From positions 1 through 48,126 of the forward strand of contig CAJCCX010000221.1 of the NCBI GenBank assembly GCA_903961015.1: a DNA stretch of 48,126 nucleotides. The letters are read 5' to 3'. The DNA comes from an uncultured bacterium (lineage in GTDB: Bacteria > Planctomycetota > Phycisphaerae > Phycisphaerales > SM1A02). The notes under the pieces are model-generated. The model was given only the letters and a program-made list of their open reading frames with translations. It did not search any database and was not told the origin of the DNA. This document shows, one piece after another, positions 32,703 through 41,305 of the stretch; the first letter of the stretch is position 1, and the number at the start of each line of letters is the position of its first letter. Made by a program: the position numbers and the translations under genes.

Positions 32703-34028
32703 ATGACTACCGAGCATTTCAAAAATATTTCTCGAATTGAATTTCAAGGGGTCACTTCCAAAAACAACCTTGGTTTTCGGCAATACGATGCGGATGAAAT
32801 TGTTGAGGGACGTTCGATGCGCAGCCATCTGCGCTTTGCTGCATGCTATTGGCACACGATGCGCAACGGACTCTCGGATCCATTTGGTGCCGCGACGGCG
32901 CTTACGCCTTGGGATGATGGCACACATTCCATCACAAACGCAAAAACTCGTGCGAATGCATTCTTTGAATTCATGCAGAAATGTCAAATTGAATATTGGT
33001 GTTTTCATGATCGCGATCTAGCACCAGAAGGCGACTCTATTGCCGAATCTGAGAAGAACCTTGATGCACTCGTCGGTCATGTCTTATCCCTACAACAACA
33101 AACAGGCGTCAAACTCCTTTGGGGGACGGCGAATTTGTTTTCACACCCGCGATACATGCATGGTGCTGCGACGAGTCCATCAGTCGACTCATTCCTATGT
33201 GCTGCAGCGCAAGTGCGAAAGGCGCTCGAAGTCACTCTGACACTTGGTGGCAGCAGTTATGTTTTCTGGGGTGGCCGTGAGGGATACACAATCTTACTCA
33301 ATACTGACCTCGCACGCGAGCGTGAACACCTCGCGCGATTTCTGCATCTTGCCGCTGATTATGCGCAACAAATCGGATTCACTGGCGCTCTCTTAATAGA
33401 GCCGAAGCCACATGAACCGACAACCCACCAATATGACAGCAATGCAGAAGCAACCCTAAATTTTCTAAGAGAGTTCAACTTGTTTGGAAAATTCAAATTG
33501 AATATTGAAACGAACCATGCAACACTCGCGGGTCATTCGATGGAGCATGAACTCTCGGTCGCAATTGCTGCAAATTCGCTCGGTTCGATTGACGCCAATA
33601 TGGGTACGCCTGGACTTGGATGGGATACAGATCGGTTTCCCACAGATTTGTATTTGACGACGCACGTGATGCTTGCCGTCTTGGGAATGGGTGGATTCCA
33701 AGCGGGCGGACTGAACTTCGATGCGAAACGACGGCGTGAAAGTTTCGAACCAATTGATTTGTTTTATTCCCACATTGCAGGAATGGACTCATTTGCATTT
33801 GGATTAAAGGCTGCTGCACGAATCCGCGCCGATGGGCGCTTCGCGCAATTCATTCAGGATCGATACGCATCTTGGTCGACTCCGCTTGGAATAGAAGTCG
33901 CTTCAGGAAAACACTCACTATCCGAGTGTGCACAGCTGGCGTCTAAAATTTCGCGACCATCTCTTGTTTCAGGGCGCCAAGAAATGCTTGAAGCGATTCT
34001 GAATGAGATCATTCTGCAGCGAGTTTAA
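32703..34028 (+). CDS. xylA: Xylose isomerase
   Basis: A 441-residue TIM-barrel enzyme interconverting D-xylose and D-xylulose (also glucose and fructose). [11 protein letters not shown] holds His102 and Asp105, the proton relay. [15 protein letters not shown] holds the metal-binding Glu and the Lys; [18 protein letters not shown] and [19 protein letters not shown] carry other metal ligands; [16 protein letters not shown] follows. The start ATG 32703 gives the standard length; an open frame to 32520 overlaps the membrane-protein gene. The usual EPKPQEPTKHQYD reads [13 protein letters not shown] here. No xylulokinase or transporter is adjacent. Confidence 0.96.
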   Translation: MTTEHFKNISRIEFQGVTSKNNLGFRQYDADEIVEGRSMRSHLRFAACYWHTMRNGLSDPFGAATALTPWDDGTHSITNAKTRANAFFEFMQKCQIEYWCFHDRDLAPEGDSIAESEKNLDALVGHVLSLQQQTGVKLLWGTANLFSHPRYMHGAATSPSVDSFLCAAAQVRKALEVTLTLGGSSYVFWGGREGYTILLNTDLAREREHLARFLHLAADYAQQIGFTGALLIEPKPHEPTTHQYDSNAEATLNFLREFNLFGKFKLNIETNHATLAGHSMEHELSVAIAANSLGSIDANMGTPGLGWDTDRFPTDLYLTTHVMLAVLGMGGFQAGGLNFDAKRRRESFEPIDLFYSHIAGMDSFAFGLKAAARIRADGRFAQFIQDRYASWSTPLGIEVASGKHSLSECAQLASKISRPSLVSGRQEMLEAILNEIILQRV

Positions 34029-34108
34029 GCTTGATAGATTTTGTCAGCTAAGAAGCTTGAGCGCAAATCCAATAACTGTTCTGAAACAGAGTGATCATTC
34101 GAAACAAA

Positions 34109-34792
34109 TCATTCGTTGCTCTTGGGCGTACTCCCAAGCTCAATCCCTTCAAGCGACACAATAATTCTTGTTTCATCGCCCAGCATTTTTTTCTCGACTC
34201 CATACGACACACCAAAGTCACTACGCTTGATTTCGAAGGAGGCTTCAAATCCAGCGCGAGTTTTGCCGCCGAGTTTGGAAATGGATGAACACTCGATAGG
34301 CACAGTGATTCGTTTCTTTATGCCATGAATAGTCAGATCTCCAACAACTTCGAATCGACCACTTTCGATATGTTTTGCGCTGATACTGACAAAGGTCATT
34401 TGCGGAAATTCAACTGAGTTAAAAAAGTCTGGACTTTTTAAATGTCGGTCGAGCTGTTCATTGTTGCTATCAACGCTTTCAGTGTGAATCGTGATGTTCA
34501 GCGACAAAGATTTCGTTGGGGTGTACTGAACAGTTCCGCTGACATCATTGAAGATTCCCCAGAATCTTCCGGCGCCCATATGTTGCACGCGGAACAAAGC
34601 CATTGAGTGCACGTCGTCTACTTCGAAGGTCGTCGGGGTGTCCGTGCTTTTTGTTTCTGTCGCTGACTGCACGGATGGCGTCTGCTGAGAAAAGCCAGTA
34701 GCAATGACGACGAATGTAGTGATGGCAGCTACAGATAATGCGCGGCGAAACGAAGAGATTTCAAATACCTGGGCTAGAAAATTATGAGTCAC
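34109..34792 (-). CDS. YceI-family periplasmic protein
   Basis: A 227-residue exported protein. The start is GTG 34792 with GAGAGG 7 nt upstream (34800..34805, complement). Residues 15-40 are a hydrophobic signal, followed by a Thr/Ser-rich linker and the lipocalin-like YceI domain (DDVHSMALFRVQHMGAGRFWGIF, HLKSPDFFNSVEFPQMTF, GDLTIHGIKK, SDFGVSYG). The fold binds long polyisoprenoids or other lipids and is linked to stress or quinone handling. Specific ligand unknown. It shares no operon partner on this strand other than, possibly, the small gene candidate upstream. Confidence 0.92.
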   Translation of the reverse strand: MTHNFLAQVFEISSFRRALSVAAITTFVVIATGFSQQTPSVQSATETKSTDTPTTFEVDDVHSMALFRVQHMGAGRFWGIFNDVSGTVQYTPTKSLSLNITIHTESVDSNNEQLDRHLKSPDFFNSVEFPQMTFVSISAKHIESGRFEVVGDLTIHGIKKRITVPIECSSISKLGGKTRAGFEASFEIKRSDFGVSYGVEKKMLGDETRIIVSLEGIELGSTPKSNE

Positions 34793-34897
34793 GAGTGTTC
34801 CTCTCTTTCAGATTTCTGGAATTGATGCGACGAGCTACAACTATGAAAAGACGATTATAAGTCCGCAACGAAGTCATTGGCGTTGCTTGGATTAAAG

Positions 34898-35182
34898 TCA
34901 GTCGGCATCAGAACATCTAGAACTGCACGTGGGAAAATCAGAGCACCACTTAGGAACGATCCTCTCGCAACGACGCAGCTCAAGAAGCTCGCATCCCCAA
35001 CCTCCAATCGACTGCTGCACATTACGAAGACATTGATTCCAATCTGTTTCCAACCGCAAAGGTGCGGCGAACAATTTGGCCGACCGAAGTGCGGATTTCA
35101 CCCCATAAGTAATTGCATTCCCTACTGGATTGATTTTCGGGTTGGTTGCAGTGGCGAACTTGATCTTCGTTTTAGTTCTCAT
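34898..35182 (-). CDS. Candidate small protein with strong ribosome site
   Basis: A 94-residue frame chosen because AAGGAG (35191..35196, complement) lies 8 nt before ATG 35182, among the best sites in the window. The product is basic at the start (MRTKTKIKF) and contains seven Cys, many near the end (CERIVPKWCSDFPTCSSRC). It has no signal peptide and matches no family I know. An inverted repeat at 35252..35271 lies upstream. The overlapping plus-strand frame from 34877 to 35275 looks random by comparison. The gene is plausible but not proven. Confidence 0.35.
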   Translation of the reverse strand: MRTKTKIKFATATNPKINPVGNAITYGVKSALRSAKLFAAPLRLETDWNQCLRNVQQSIGGWGCELLELRRCERIVPKWCSDFPTCSSRCSDAD

Positions 35183-35251
35183 GGTGTGTGCTCCTTTGTG
35201 CACATCCCATCGAACTCAATCGAGGCCGACTTCAACCAAACCAAAGTTTTC

Positions 35252-35271
35252 GTTATAGTGTGTCCTATAAC
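35252..35271. promoter_or_regulatory. Inverted repeat GTTATAG-n6-CTATAAC
   Basis: A perfect 7-bp inverted repeat with spacer TGTGTC just past the parB stop. On the minus strand it reads TTATAGGACACACTATAA; the TTATAGGAC half recurs at 36515..36528 on the other side of parB. It is suitable as an operator or promoter for the small gene at 34898..35182. Confidence 0.35.
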
Positions 35272-35275
35272 CTAA

Positions 35276-36427
35276 TCAGTAATTCAAATTATTCGGGTCA
35301 AAACCCATTTTCTGCAAAATACCATCGAACTGATCAAGTGTAAAAAATTGGATTGTCAATGTGCCCGTTCCGGCCTTGCGCCCCTTCTTGATCTTCACCT
35401 TCGATCCCATGTGAAGCCCAACGCGCCTTTCAAGGTCTCCGACCTGAGCTGACCCCCTGCGAGGCGGCGGTGGTGCTTGTGCCGGTGTAAGTCCAGATAC
35501 TGTCTTTACTCTCTGGACCTCCCGCTCAATCTGACGGACAGACCATTCATCATGGAGCGCCTTTTCAGCGATAGCTCGTCTAGCTTGAAGGTTGTCGATC
35601 GCCAACAACGCCTTTGCATGCCCTTGAGAGAGTCGCCCTTCACGTACACAACCTGCAGAGAATGGATCGAGATCGTTCAGTCGAAGTAAGTTCGCAACTG
35701 TGGCTCGATCCAGACCAACCTTCTCTGCGGCCTGTTGCTGAGTCCAAGAAAACTCAGTTATAAGCCTTTGTAATGCCTTAGAACGCTCTAAAGGGTTTAA
35801 ATCCTCACGCTGGACGTTCTCAATAAGCGCAAAAACTGCAGATTGAGCTTCATCTGCATCTCTAGTAATTGAAGGGATAGTAATCCGCCCAAGAGATTCA
35901 AAAGCTCGCAATCGCCTTTCGCCAGCGATCAATTCATGTGTCTTTCCACCATGCGGAATGCGTAATTTTCGAATGACAACAGGCTGCAGCAGACCGTGTT
36001 GCCTGATCGATTCAGCAAGGCTTTGTATTGCCCGATCGTCAAACTTCTCTCGTGGTTGTCGAGAGTTTCTTGCGATGAACGAGATGTTCATTTCAACTAC
36101 TACTGTTGTGGGAATGGATGGTGTGGCAGCTAGAATGTTCCCCGTGGAACGTTCTATGTTTTGAATGGTCGGATTTGGCTCTGGTGACTGAATTGCCAAT
36201 GGGGCACTGATGGCGCTAGGCACCTTTACTGGCGCGCTTACTGTCGAAGGGCTTTTTTCGATTTCTGGTTTAGTCACCGGCAAAGCAACCGGCTGAAATG
36301 GTGGTTGCGGAGCTGCTGGTATCAGCGACCCAAGGCCGCGACCAAGTCTAGAAGTTGGAACTTGTTTTCCAGAGGTTGTTGGGCTCGATTGTGAATTCGA
36401 CGTTGAATCCTTGTGATTTTCTTGCAT
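35276..36427 (-). CDS. parB: Chromosome partitioning protein ParB
   Basis: A 383-residue DNA-binding CTPase that loads at parS sites and slides to recruit SMC and ParA. The start SRLGRGLGSLIP is typical (ParA contact). A Pro-rich linker of about 65 residues follows, longer than usual. The ParB/Srx domain has QPREKFDD, GLLQPVVIRK, the CTP-binding GERRLRAFESLG (169-180) and ENVQREDLNPLE (203-214). The helix-turn-helix lies near 226-250 (WTQQQAAEKVGLDRATVANL), and the C-terminal dimerisation domain closes the protein. No parA gene is adjacent. One parS-like site is in the upstream region and another inside the gene. Confidence 0.95.
   Translation of the reverse strand: MQENHKDSTSNSQSSPTTSGKQVPTSRLGRGLGSLIPAAPQPPFQPVALPVTKPEIEKSPSTVSAPVKVPSAISAPLAIQSPEPNPTIQNIERSTGNILAATPSIPTTVVVEMNISFIARNSRQPREKFDDRAIQSLAESIRQHGLLQPVVIRKLRIPHGGKTHELIAGERRLRAFESLGRITIPSITRDADEAQSAVFALIENVQREDLNPLERSKALQRLITEFSWTQQQAAEKVGLDRATVANLLRLNDLDPFSAGCVREGRLSQGHAKALLAIDNLQARRAIAEKALHDEWSVRQIEREVQRVKTVSGLTPAQAPPPPRRGSAQVGDLERRVGLHMGSKVKIKKGRKAGTGTLTIQFFTLDQFDGILQKMGFDPNNLNY
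36137..36150. promoter_or_regulatory. parS-like site inside parB (one mismatch)
   Basis: GTTCCCCGTGGAAC differs from the perfect palindrome at 36446 by one base in the centre. It lies in the coding sequence of the ParB linker region. ParB usually tolerates little change at the central CACGTG, so binding may be weaker. Confidence 0.45.
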
Positions 36428-36445
36428 AACGATTCCTTTCGTTGA

Positions 36446-36459
36446 GTTCCACGTGGAAC
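36446..36459. promoter_or_regulatory. parS: parS site GTTCCACGTGGAAC
   Basis: A perfect 14-bp palindrome with the CACGTG core, 19 bp upstream of the parB start. It matches the conserved chromosomal parS consensus in its GTTCCACGTGGAAC variant. ParB bound here would sit over its own promoter, so autoregulation as well as partition nucleation is likely. Confidence 0.8.
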
Positions 36460-36514
36460 AATTGTGAAATTAGTATAGCGTCTCGTCAAAACTTGCAAAT
36501 AATTTATCTTTGTA

Positions 36515-36528
36515 TTATAGGACTATAA
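36515..36528. promoter_or_regulatory. Inverted repeat TTATAG-GA-CTATAA before the STAS gene
   Basis: A perfect 6-bp inverted repeat with a 2-nt spacer, followed by another CTATAA at 36536..36541. TTGCAA at 36494..36499 lies upstream, so the region may be the STAS-gene promoter. The TTATAGGAC half matches the repeat at 35252..35271 on the other strand. Confidence 0.35.
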
Positions 36529-36549
36529 AACAAACCTATAATTTGTTTC

Positions 36550-36885
36550 ATGAATGATGCAGAACCAGTTCTTAAAGCTTCGACATCGGGAGCCGTTCTC
36601 ACTCTCTCAATTCAACGGGCAACGATAAACACCGAAGATGCGTTGCGAATGCAGGATGAATTTCGAGCCCTTCTTCTCACGCTGCCCGAGAATCTTCAGA
36701 GTGTTCATCTAGAAATATCTGAAGTTCTTGCCATGAGCAGTCGCGGCTTCGAGACATTGTTGCTTGTCCATCGAAGTTGCGAAGAAAGGCACATTGCCCT
36801 AACTGTTTCAAAATTAACTCCAATTTTCAAAAGACTACTTTCGAGAATGGGATTCCTTCGACTCTTAAAAATCGAAGATGCTTGA
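36550..36885 (+). CDS. STAS-domain protein (anti-sigma factor antagonist type)
   Basis: A 111-residue cytoplasmic protein with the STAS fold: strand AVLTLSIQRATI, a helix, strand QSVHLEISEVL, then AMSSRGFETLLL with Ser63/Ser64 at the position phosphorylated in anti-sigma antagonists, strand IALTVSKL and the final helix. Proteins of this type release a sigma factor from its anti-sigma kinase when unphosphorylated. No kinase or phosphatase gene is nearby, so its partner is unknown. It is divergent from parB across 122 bp and converges with the nuclease gene. Confidence 0.75.
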   Translation: MNDAEPVLKASTSGAVLTLSIQRATINTEDALRMQDEFRALLLTLPENLQSVHLEISEVLAMSSRGFETLLLVHRSCEERHIALTVSKLTPIFKRLLSRMGFLRLLKIEDA

Positions 36886-36895
36886 CTCTTCGAAT

Positions 36896-38362
36896 TTAGT
36901 TGACGTGCAACGAATCGCCGAGGCATGGAAGGCGAACTTCACTTGAAACATTTTGTCGCAAGATTGCTGCGAATTCTTCGCGAGCCTCGACAGCTCCGTG
37001 AACGAGCGCAATAGTCTTCGGCGAACCTGGCATGCGCTTGACCCACGCCAAAAGATCGTCCGCATCTCCGTGGCCAGAGATTCCAGCAATCCGATCAATC
37101 TTTGCATTCACATCAAGCGCCGCACCATTGATCTCCACACGAGTTGCGCCATGCAACAAACCATGACCAAGCAATCCATCGAGTTGATGTCCAGTAAATA
37201 AGATTCTCGTGTCGGGTTGATCGATCGCCAGTTTGACGTGTCGCAGAATTGGCCCCGCGTCACAAAATCCAGAGCCCGCCATGATCACGCATGCCGTCTT
37301 GATTCGATCAATTGATTCTGATTCTCTGCGCGACATCAGCGTATGGAGCTCTGGAAAGTGAAGTGGATTTGTTCCGCGCATACACGAATGATGCAATGAC
37401 TCTTCTAGCAAATTGGGATGCCGTGCATACAACTCGCTTGCACGAACCGCCATTGCCGAATCAAGATAGACCGGCATCCCCTGAAGAACGCCGTCGCGCG
37501 AAGCGCGAGCAAGCAATTGCAGAATCGTCTGTGCGCGCCCAAGTGCAAAAACAGGGGCTAAAACACGCTGGTTTTTCGCTTTTGCTTCCTTCAAAATTTC
37601 GACGAGTAATTGATATTGATCAACTTGCGGAAATTTTCTTGCGCCATTTGTCGATTCCATTATCAATAAATCTGGAGTGCAATCTGACCACTGATGCGGT
37701 GCGAGTAGGGGATTCTCGATCGGACCAACATCGCCAGAAAAAAGAACACGCGCAGGTTCCATCCCATTTGTTCGTTGGACTCGCAATTCTATACTCGCAG
37801 CACCAATCACATGCGATGCGTGCAAGAATCGCATCTCCACTCCTTCGGCAATCGATTCCCATTCCATAAAAGGAATCGCACGCAGAGCTCTTGCGACTCG
37901 TTCCGCATTGCGATGGGTAAACAAAATCGGTGGGGGCTCGTTTCGAATTGGAATTGCAGATGCAAGGTGTGCAGGTGCAAGCACACGAGATGACGGCGAA
38001 GTCCCCGCGCGATTTTCCTGAATACGTAATTGCTGCAGCGTTGCAGAACTGGTCAGCACTCGTGGTAACAATTCTGCAGTTGGCTCTGTCGATAAAACTG
38101 GACCTTGAAATCCAAGCCCAGGAAGCATTCCCAACCGACCACAATGATCAATGTGGGCATGCGTGACCAATACGGCATCGAGTGATGCAAAATCAATGTC
38201 TGGCGCCTTTTTATTGCGCATCTCTTGCTCAGTGCCACCTTGAAACATTCCAAAGTCAACAAGCAAGTGCGCATGAGGAGTTGTGACTTCATAGCACGAC
38301 CCAGTCACTTCTCCAGCGGCTCCATGAATGCGAACGCTGACACATGGAACAACTTCACTCAT
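36896..38362 (-). CDS. MBL-fold ribonuclease with beta-CASP domain
   Basis: A 488-residue metal-dependent nuclease. Start ATG 38362 (MSEVVPCVSVRIHG) keeps the gene short of its divergent neighbour; the frame is open to 38401. The zinc motif HAHIDHCG is at 68-75; further ligands appear in HASHVIGAAS, FSGDVGPIENPLL and the RMMBL part GISGHGDADDLLAW plus LVHGAVEAREEF. The beta-CASP region lies between (residues about 240-380). This is the KH-less group of CPSF-like proteins (YsiC/TTHA0252-type) that cut RNA. Its target is unknown; a role in RNA decay is inferred. Confidence 0.92.
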   Translation of the reverse strand: MSEVVPCVSVRIHGAAGEVTGSCYEVTTPHAHLLVDFGMFQGGTEQEMRNKKAPDIDFASLDAVLVTHAHIDHCGRLGMLPGLGFQGPVLSTEPTAELLPRVLTSSATLQQLRIQENRAGTSPSSRVLAPAHLASAIPIRNEPPPILFTHRNAERVARALRAIPFMEWESIAEGVEMRFLHASHVIGAASIELRVQRTNGMEPARVLFSGDVGPIENPLLAPHQWSDCTPDLLIMESTNGARKFPQVDQYQLLVEILKEAKAKNQRVLAPVFALGRAQTILQLLARASRDGVLQGMPVYLDSAMAVRASELYARHPNLLEESLHHSCMRGTNPLHFPELHTLMSRRESESIDRIKTACVIMAGSGFCDAGPILRHVKLAIDQPDTRILFTGHQLDGLLGHGLLHGATRVEINGAALDVNAKIDRIAGISGHGDADDLLAWVKRMPGSPKTIALVHGAVEAREEFAAILRQNVSSEVRLPCLGDSLHVN

Positions 38363-38388
38363 ATCAGCGTGTGTACCATTCTTCTTGC

Positions 38389-39195
38389 ATGCTTGTCGCA
38401 ATTTTTATCTGTATTGCCATGATGAAATGCTCGAATCCACCTGAGAACTGCGCTGGACTCGACTCTGCGACAGCATCGCAAAGTGAACGACGAACCGCGA
38501 TTGATGCATGCGCTGCAGAAGCAAAGCAGAAGCCACTTGACTATTTTCTTGAACGAGTCGGACAACTCAGACTGCACGACTCACGATCGGACAGTTATGG
38601 CGACCTCATCGCGGCTTGGAACCCAGATGACCTTTCCCAAACCGCCATTGTCGCCAAATTATTTGCGGTCTATAAGAATGAAGCAACTTCAGCCGATGCT
38701 CGGGTCGTCGCTTTAAGAGCCATCGCAGCACTCCCTATGGATAAACGACCAGCCGATCTGTTGCCGATCGAGCAAGTCACGGTCGAAATCAGCACGCTTC
38801 CATCACAAATGGCTTACGACCGCAAAGAGTTCACGGTCGCACCCGGCAGCCTCGTTCACTTGATTCTCCATAATCCAGACGCTTTAGAACATAATTTCTT
38901 GCTCGTCTCGCCAAATGCACTCGCAGAAATCGGACTTGCGGGGGATCGAATGGGGCAGACACCTGAGGGCAAAGTGAAGGAGTTCGTACCAACTTCCAAA
39001 AAAGTTCTTGCCGTCTTGGGCCTCGTCTCACCTGGGAAATCCAAATCACTGTGGTTTATCGCTCCTACAAAGCCCGCAACGTATCCATATGTTTGCACCT
39101 ACCCAAGCCACTGGCGAACTATGAATGGGAAAATGAGGGTTGTTGCAAATGTCGTTGCGCCAATTCCTGAACAAAAGGGTGAAAAGATTAAATAA
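38389..39195 (+). CDS. Cupredoxin (azurin/plastocyanin-like) with N-terminal helical domain
   Basis: A 268-residue exported copper protein. I start at ATG 38389, giving MLVAIFICIAMMKCS, a short hydrophobic leader with a Cys14 that could be lipidated though the lipobox is poor. Residues 35-120 are helical. The cupredoxin domain follows: His168 in LEHNFLL, Cys236 and His241 in VCTYPSHW, and Met245 after it, the type 1 copper set with azurin spacing. It probably shuttles electrons in the periplasm; the partner may be a cytochrome such as that encoded at 1..504. It is divergent from the nuclease gene, only 26 bp apart. Confidence 0.85.
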   Translation: MLVAIFICIAMMKCSNPPENCAGLDSATASQSERRTAIDACAAEAKQKPLDYFLERVGQLRLHDSRSDSYGDLIAAWNPDDLSQTAIVAKLFAVYKNEATSADARVVALRAIAALPMDKRPADLLPIEQVTVEISTLPSQMAYDRKEFTVAPGSLVHLILHNPDALEHNFLLVSPNALAEIGLAGDRMGQTPEGKVKEFVPTSKKVLAVLGLVSPGKSKSLWFIAPTKPATYPYVCTYPSHWRTMNGKMRVVANVVAPIPEQKGEKIK

Positions 39196-39231
39196 TTAAA
39201 CCCCAGCCCTAAATTTCATTTTACGAGAAGT

Positions 39232-40686
39232 ATGAATTCGACTTATGAAATCCTCGATAAACACCTGATAATCTTTCCAGCTTACGGAAAACAGATGACA
39301 TCAACAAATTCCCCTCATTTAACTACCACTTCGCAATCCACAAGGCCTGCTGTTCAAAGCGCAATTGCGCAAGCTCTGATGCAGAAAATCGAAGCGAAGA
39401 CAGCGATCATCGCCATCGTTGGCTTGGGGTACGTAGGACTTCCGCTGGTCCAAGCAATTCGAGACAGCGGATTCCCTGTCATTGGGTTTGATGTCGATCA
39501 AAATAAAATCGATGCCTTGAATAGTGGCAAGCGATACATCTTGCATCTAGGCGATGATTTCTTCAGCAACCTTAAAGCTGATAAGCAATTCACTCCGACT
39601 TCTGATCCAAAAGATCTTGCCAAAGCAGATCTTGTTGTGCTCTGCGTTCCAACTCCACTTGGTCAACACCATGAGCCAGATTTGACTTATGTGTTTGAGA
39701 GTACGAAAACCGCTGCAGCATCTCTACGCAAGGGTCAACTGGTCGTTCTCGAGTCCACCACATATCCAGGAACAACCCGCGATGAAATGAAACCGATTCT
39801 TGATAAGAGCGGACTGAAATGCGGTGATGAATATTTCCTCGCGTACAGCCCAGAACGTGAAGACCCTGGTAGTGCTGGACGTAGTGCACAGCACATTCCA
39901 AAGTTAGTCGGTGGTGTTGATGATGTTTCAACCGATCTTGCGATGGCTTTTTATACGCGTGTTGTCAAAGCAGCACATCGCGTTTCCTCCGCTGAAATTG
40001 CAGAGAGTGCAAAGCTCCTTGAAAATATTTATCGTGCAGTGAACATTGCGCTCGTCAACGAGATGAAGGTCGTGCTGACCGATATGAACATCGACGTGTG
40101 GGAAGTCATCGCCGCTGCGAGCACGAAACCATTCGGATTTCAAGCGTTTTATCCAGGGCCTGGCCTTGGCGGACATTGCATTCCAATCGATCCATACTAT
40201 TTGACCTGGAAAGCAAAAGAAGTTGGGCGCAACACTCGATTCATCGAACTTGCCGGCGAGGTGAATACATCGATGCCGCACTATGTCATCGAACGAACGC
40301 AACATGCACTGAACGAACAGTCGAAGTCCGTCAAGGGCTCAAAGGTTCTTGTGCTGGGAATTGCATACAAGAAAAATATTGATGATCCGCGTGAAAGTCC
40401 ATCAGCCGAGATTATTGAGTTACTTCGGGACCGTGGTGCGGATGTTTCCTATCACGATCCGCATCTTGCAAAGTTTCCCACAATGAGAAAATATCGCGTC
40501 GACCTCTCGTCAGTTGCTTTGACTGCCGCCGCACTTTCTTCGAGCGATTGCGTCCTTATCTTGACCGATCACGACGCTGTGGATTATTCATTGATTGGAC
40601 AGCACGCCAAACTCGTCGTTGACACTCGAAACGCAATGGCGAATGTTTCTGCAAATCATGTCAAATGTCAGGTCATCAAGTCCTAA
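39232..40686 (+). CDS. UDP-sugar 6-dehydrogenase (WbpA/WecC-like)
   Basis: A 484-residue NAD-dependent enzyme that oxidises the C6 of a nucleotide sugar, probably UDP-GlcNAc to UDP-GlcNAcA, for surface polysaccharide. GLGYVGLPL (64-72) is the Rossmann loop, VLCVPTPLGQH and ESTTYPGTT follow, YSPEREDPG is typical of the GlcNAc-type group, and the catalytic Cys316 lies in GGHCIPIDPY. The C-terminal domain has LGIAYKKNIDDPRESP and LTDHDAVDY. ATG 39295 (MTSTNSPH) is an alternative start and would remove 21 residues. It is the first of five genes in the same direction. Confidence 0.9.
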   Translation: MNSTYEILDKHLIIFPAYGKQMTSTNSPHLTTTSQSTRPAVQSAIAQALMQKIEAKTAIIAIVGLGYVGLPLVQAIRDSGFPVIGFDVDQNKIDALNSGKRYILHLGDDFFSNLKADKQFTPTSDPKDLAKADLVVLCVPTPLGQHHEPDLTYVFESTKTAAASLRKGQLVVLESTTYPGTTRDEMKPILDKSGLKCGDEYFLAYSPEREDPGSAGRSAQHIPKLVGGVDDVSTDLAMAFYTRVVKAAHRVSSAEIAESAKLLENIYRAVNIALVNEMKVVLTDMNIDVWEVIAAASTKPFGFQAFYPGPGLGGHCIPIDPYYLTWKAKEVGRNTRFIELAGEVNTSMPHYVIERTQHALNEQSKSVKGSKVLVLGIAYKKNIDDPRESPSAEIIELLRDRGADVSYHDPHLAKFPTMRKYRVDLSSVALTAAALSSSDCVLILTDHDAVDYSLIGQHAKLVVDTRNAMANVSANHVKCQVIKS

Positions 40687-40726
40687 AGTTGTCGGAACTA
40701 TCTCGTACGATTGATAAAAATATCAA

Positions 40727-40990
40727 ATGAAAAAGAAATGCTCAAACTTGTTCAGATTTCAGACTCGAACTAAAATGTTATCTTCGATGTCTCTTGCGAT
40801 TTTAATTGCATTGCTCGCCACTGCGCCTGCGATTGCGCAAGAAGTGGCGGCACAAAATGTTTCGCCCAGACAGCCCGCGGTGCGTTCCATGACTTCGGCA
40901 TGGGTGGGATATGCCGCAATGTCTCTTATCTTCGGATTGATTCTGCTGATAAGTCTGCGCGGTTCTGCTCGTGGAGAACAAAAATCGTGA
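40727..40990 (+). CDS. Small membrane protein, first of a three-gene cassette
   Basis: An 87-residue protein with a basic N-terminus, a signal-like segment (SLAILIALLATAPAIAQ), a 20-residue polar spacer (NVSPRQPAVRS), and a TM helix (YAAMSLIFGLILLISL) before a short charged tail. After cleavage it would be a single-pass protein with a small outer part and a tail in the cytoplasm. ATG 40775 or later Met codons are possible starts. Its TGA overlaps the GTG of the next gene (GTGA), so translation is coupled. I do not recognise the family. Confidence 0.6.
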   Translation: MKKKCSNLFRFQTRTKMLSSMSLAILIALLATAPAIAQEVAAQNVSPRQPAVRSMTSAWVGYAAMSLIFGLILLISLRGSARGEQKS

Positions 40991-41295
40991 TTCTCCGCCG
41001 CCCTCGTTTGCTCGCTCTCACAATTCTCAATGCTGCGATTCTCGCTGCAATCATTGCGCTCCCTTTGACTCACAAAGCTGAAGGCCAAGATGCTCGTACG
41101 ACGAGATCGCATGCGACTTATTCCATGGCTGGCGGAAATGTTGGGGGCTTTGCAACTGGCGCCATTTATATCGTCGACGAAACGCACGATGAAATGATCA
41201 GCCTGATGTGGAATGATAAGTCCAAGGTTTTAACTTCTATTGGCTATCGAAATCTTGCCGCAGATGGTGGCGCTTCAGTGAGACCACAACCGTGA
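40987..41295 (+). CDS. Small exported protein, second of the cassette
   Basis: A 102-residue protein starting at GTG 40987, which overlaps the preceding stop by 4 nt. Basic start (MILRRPRLLAL), then a hydrophobic segment to about residue 26, then a polar part: HATYSMAGGNVGGFATGAIYIVDETHDEMISLMWNDKSKVL. The stretch IYIVDETHDEMISLMW resembles VYLLDNRNEMLMIYSV in the next gene, so the two appear to be relatives. The export signal may act as a membrane anchor. Function unknown. Confidence 0.6.
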   Translation: MILRRPRLLALTILNAAILAAIIALPLTHKAEGQDARTTRSHATYSMAGGNVGGFATGAIYIVDETHDEMISLMWNDKSKVLTSIGYRNLAADGGASVRPQP

Positions 41296-41305
41296 GTACA
41301 TTTTT

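Larger units (their letters stand above)
34793..35275. other. Gap between the YceI gene and parB
   Basis: 483 bp between two minus-strand genes. The only things I can support are the candidate 94-residue gene at 34898..35182 with its ribosome site, and the inverted repeat at 35252..35271. The rest (34806..34897) is probably the YceI promoter. No RNA gene is visible. Confidence 0.5.

Noticed and set aside
34877-35275. Plus-strand frame of 132 residues between the YceI gene and parB
   Set aside because: No ribosome site, composition unlike other proteins here, and it overlaps the better minus-strand candidate.
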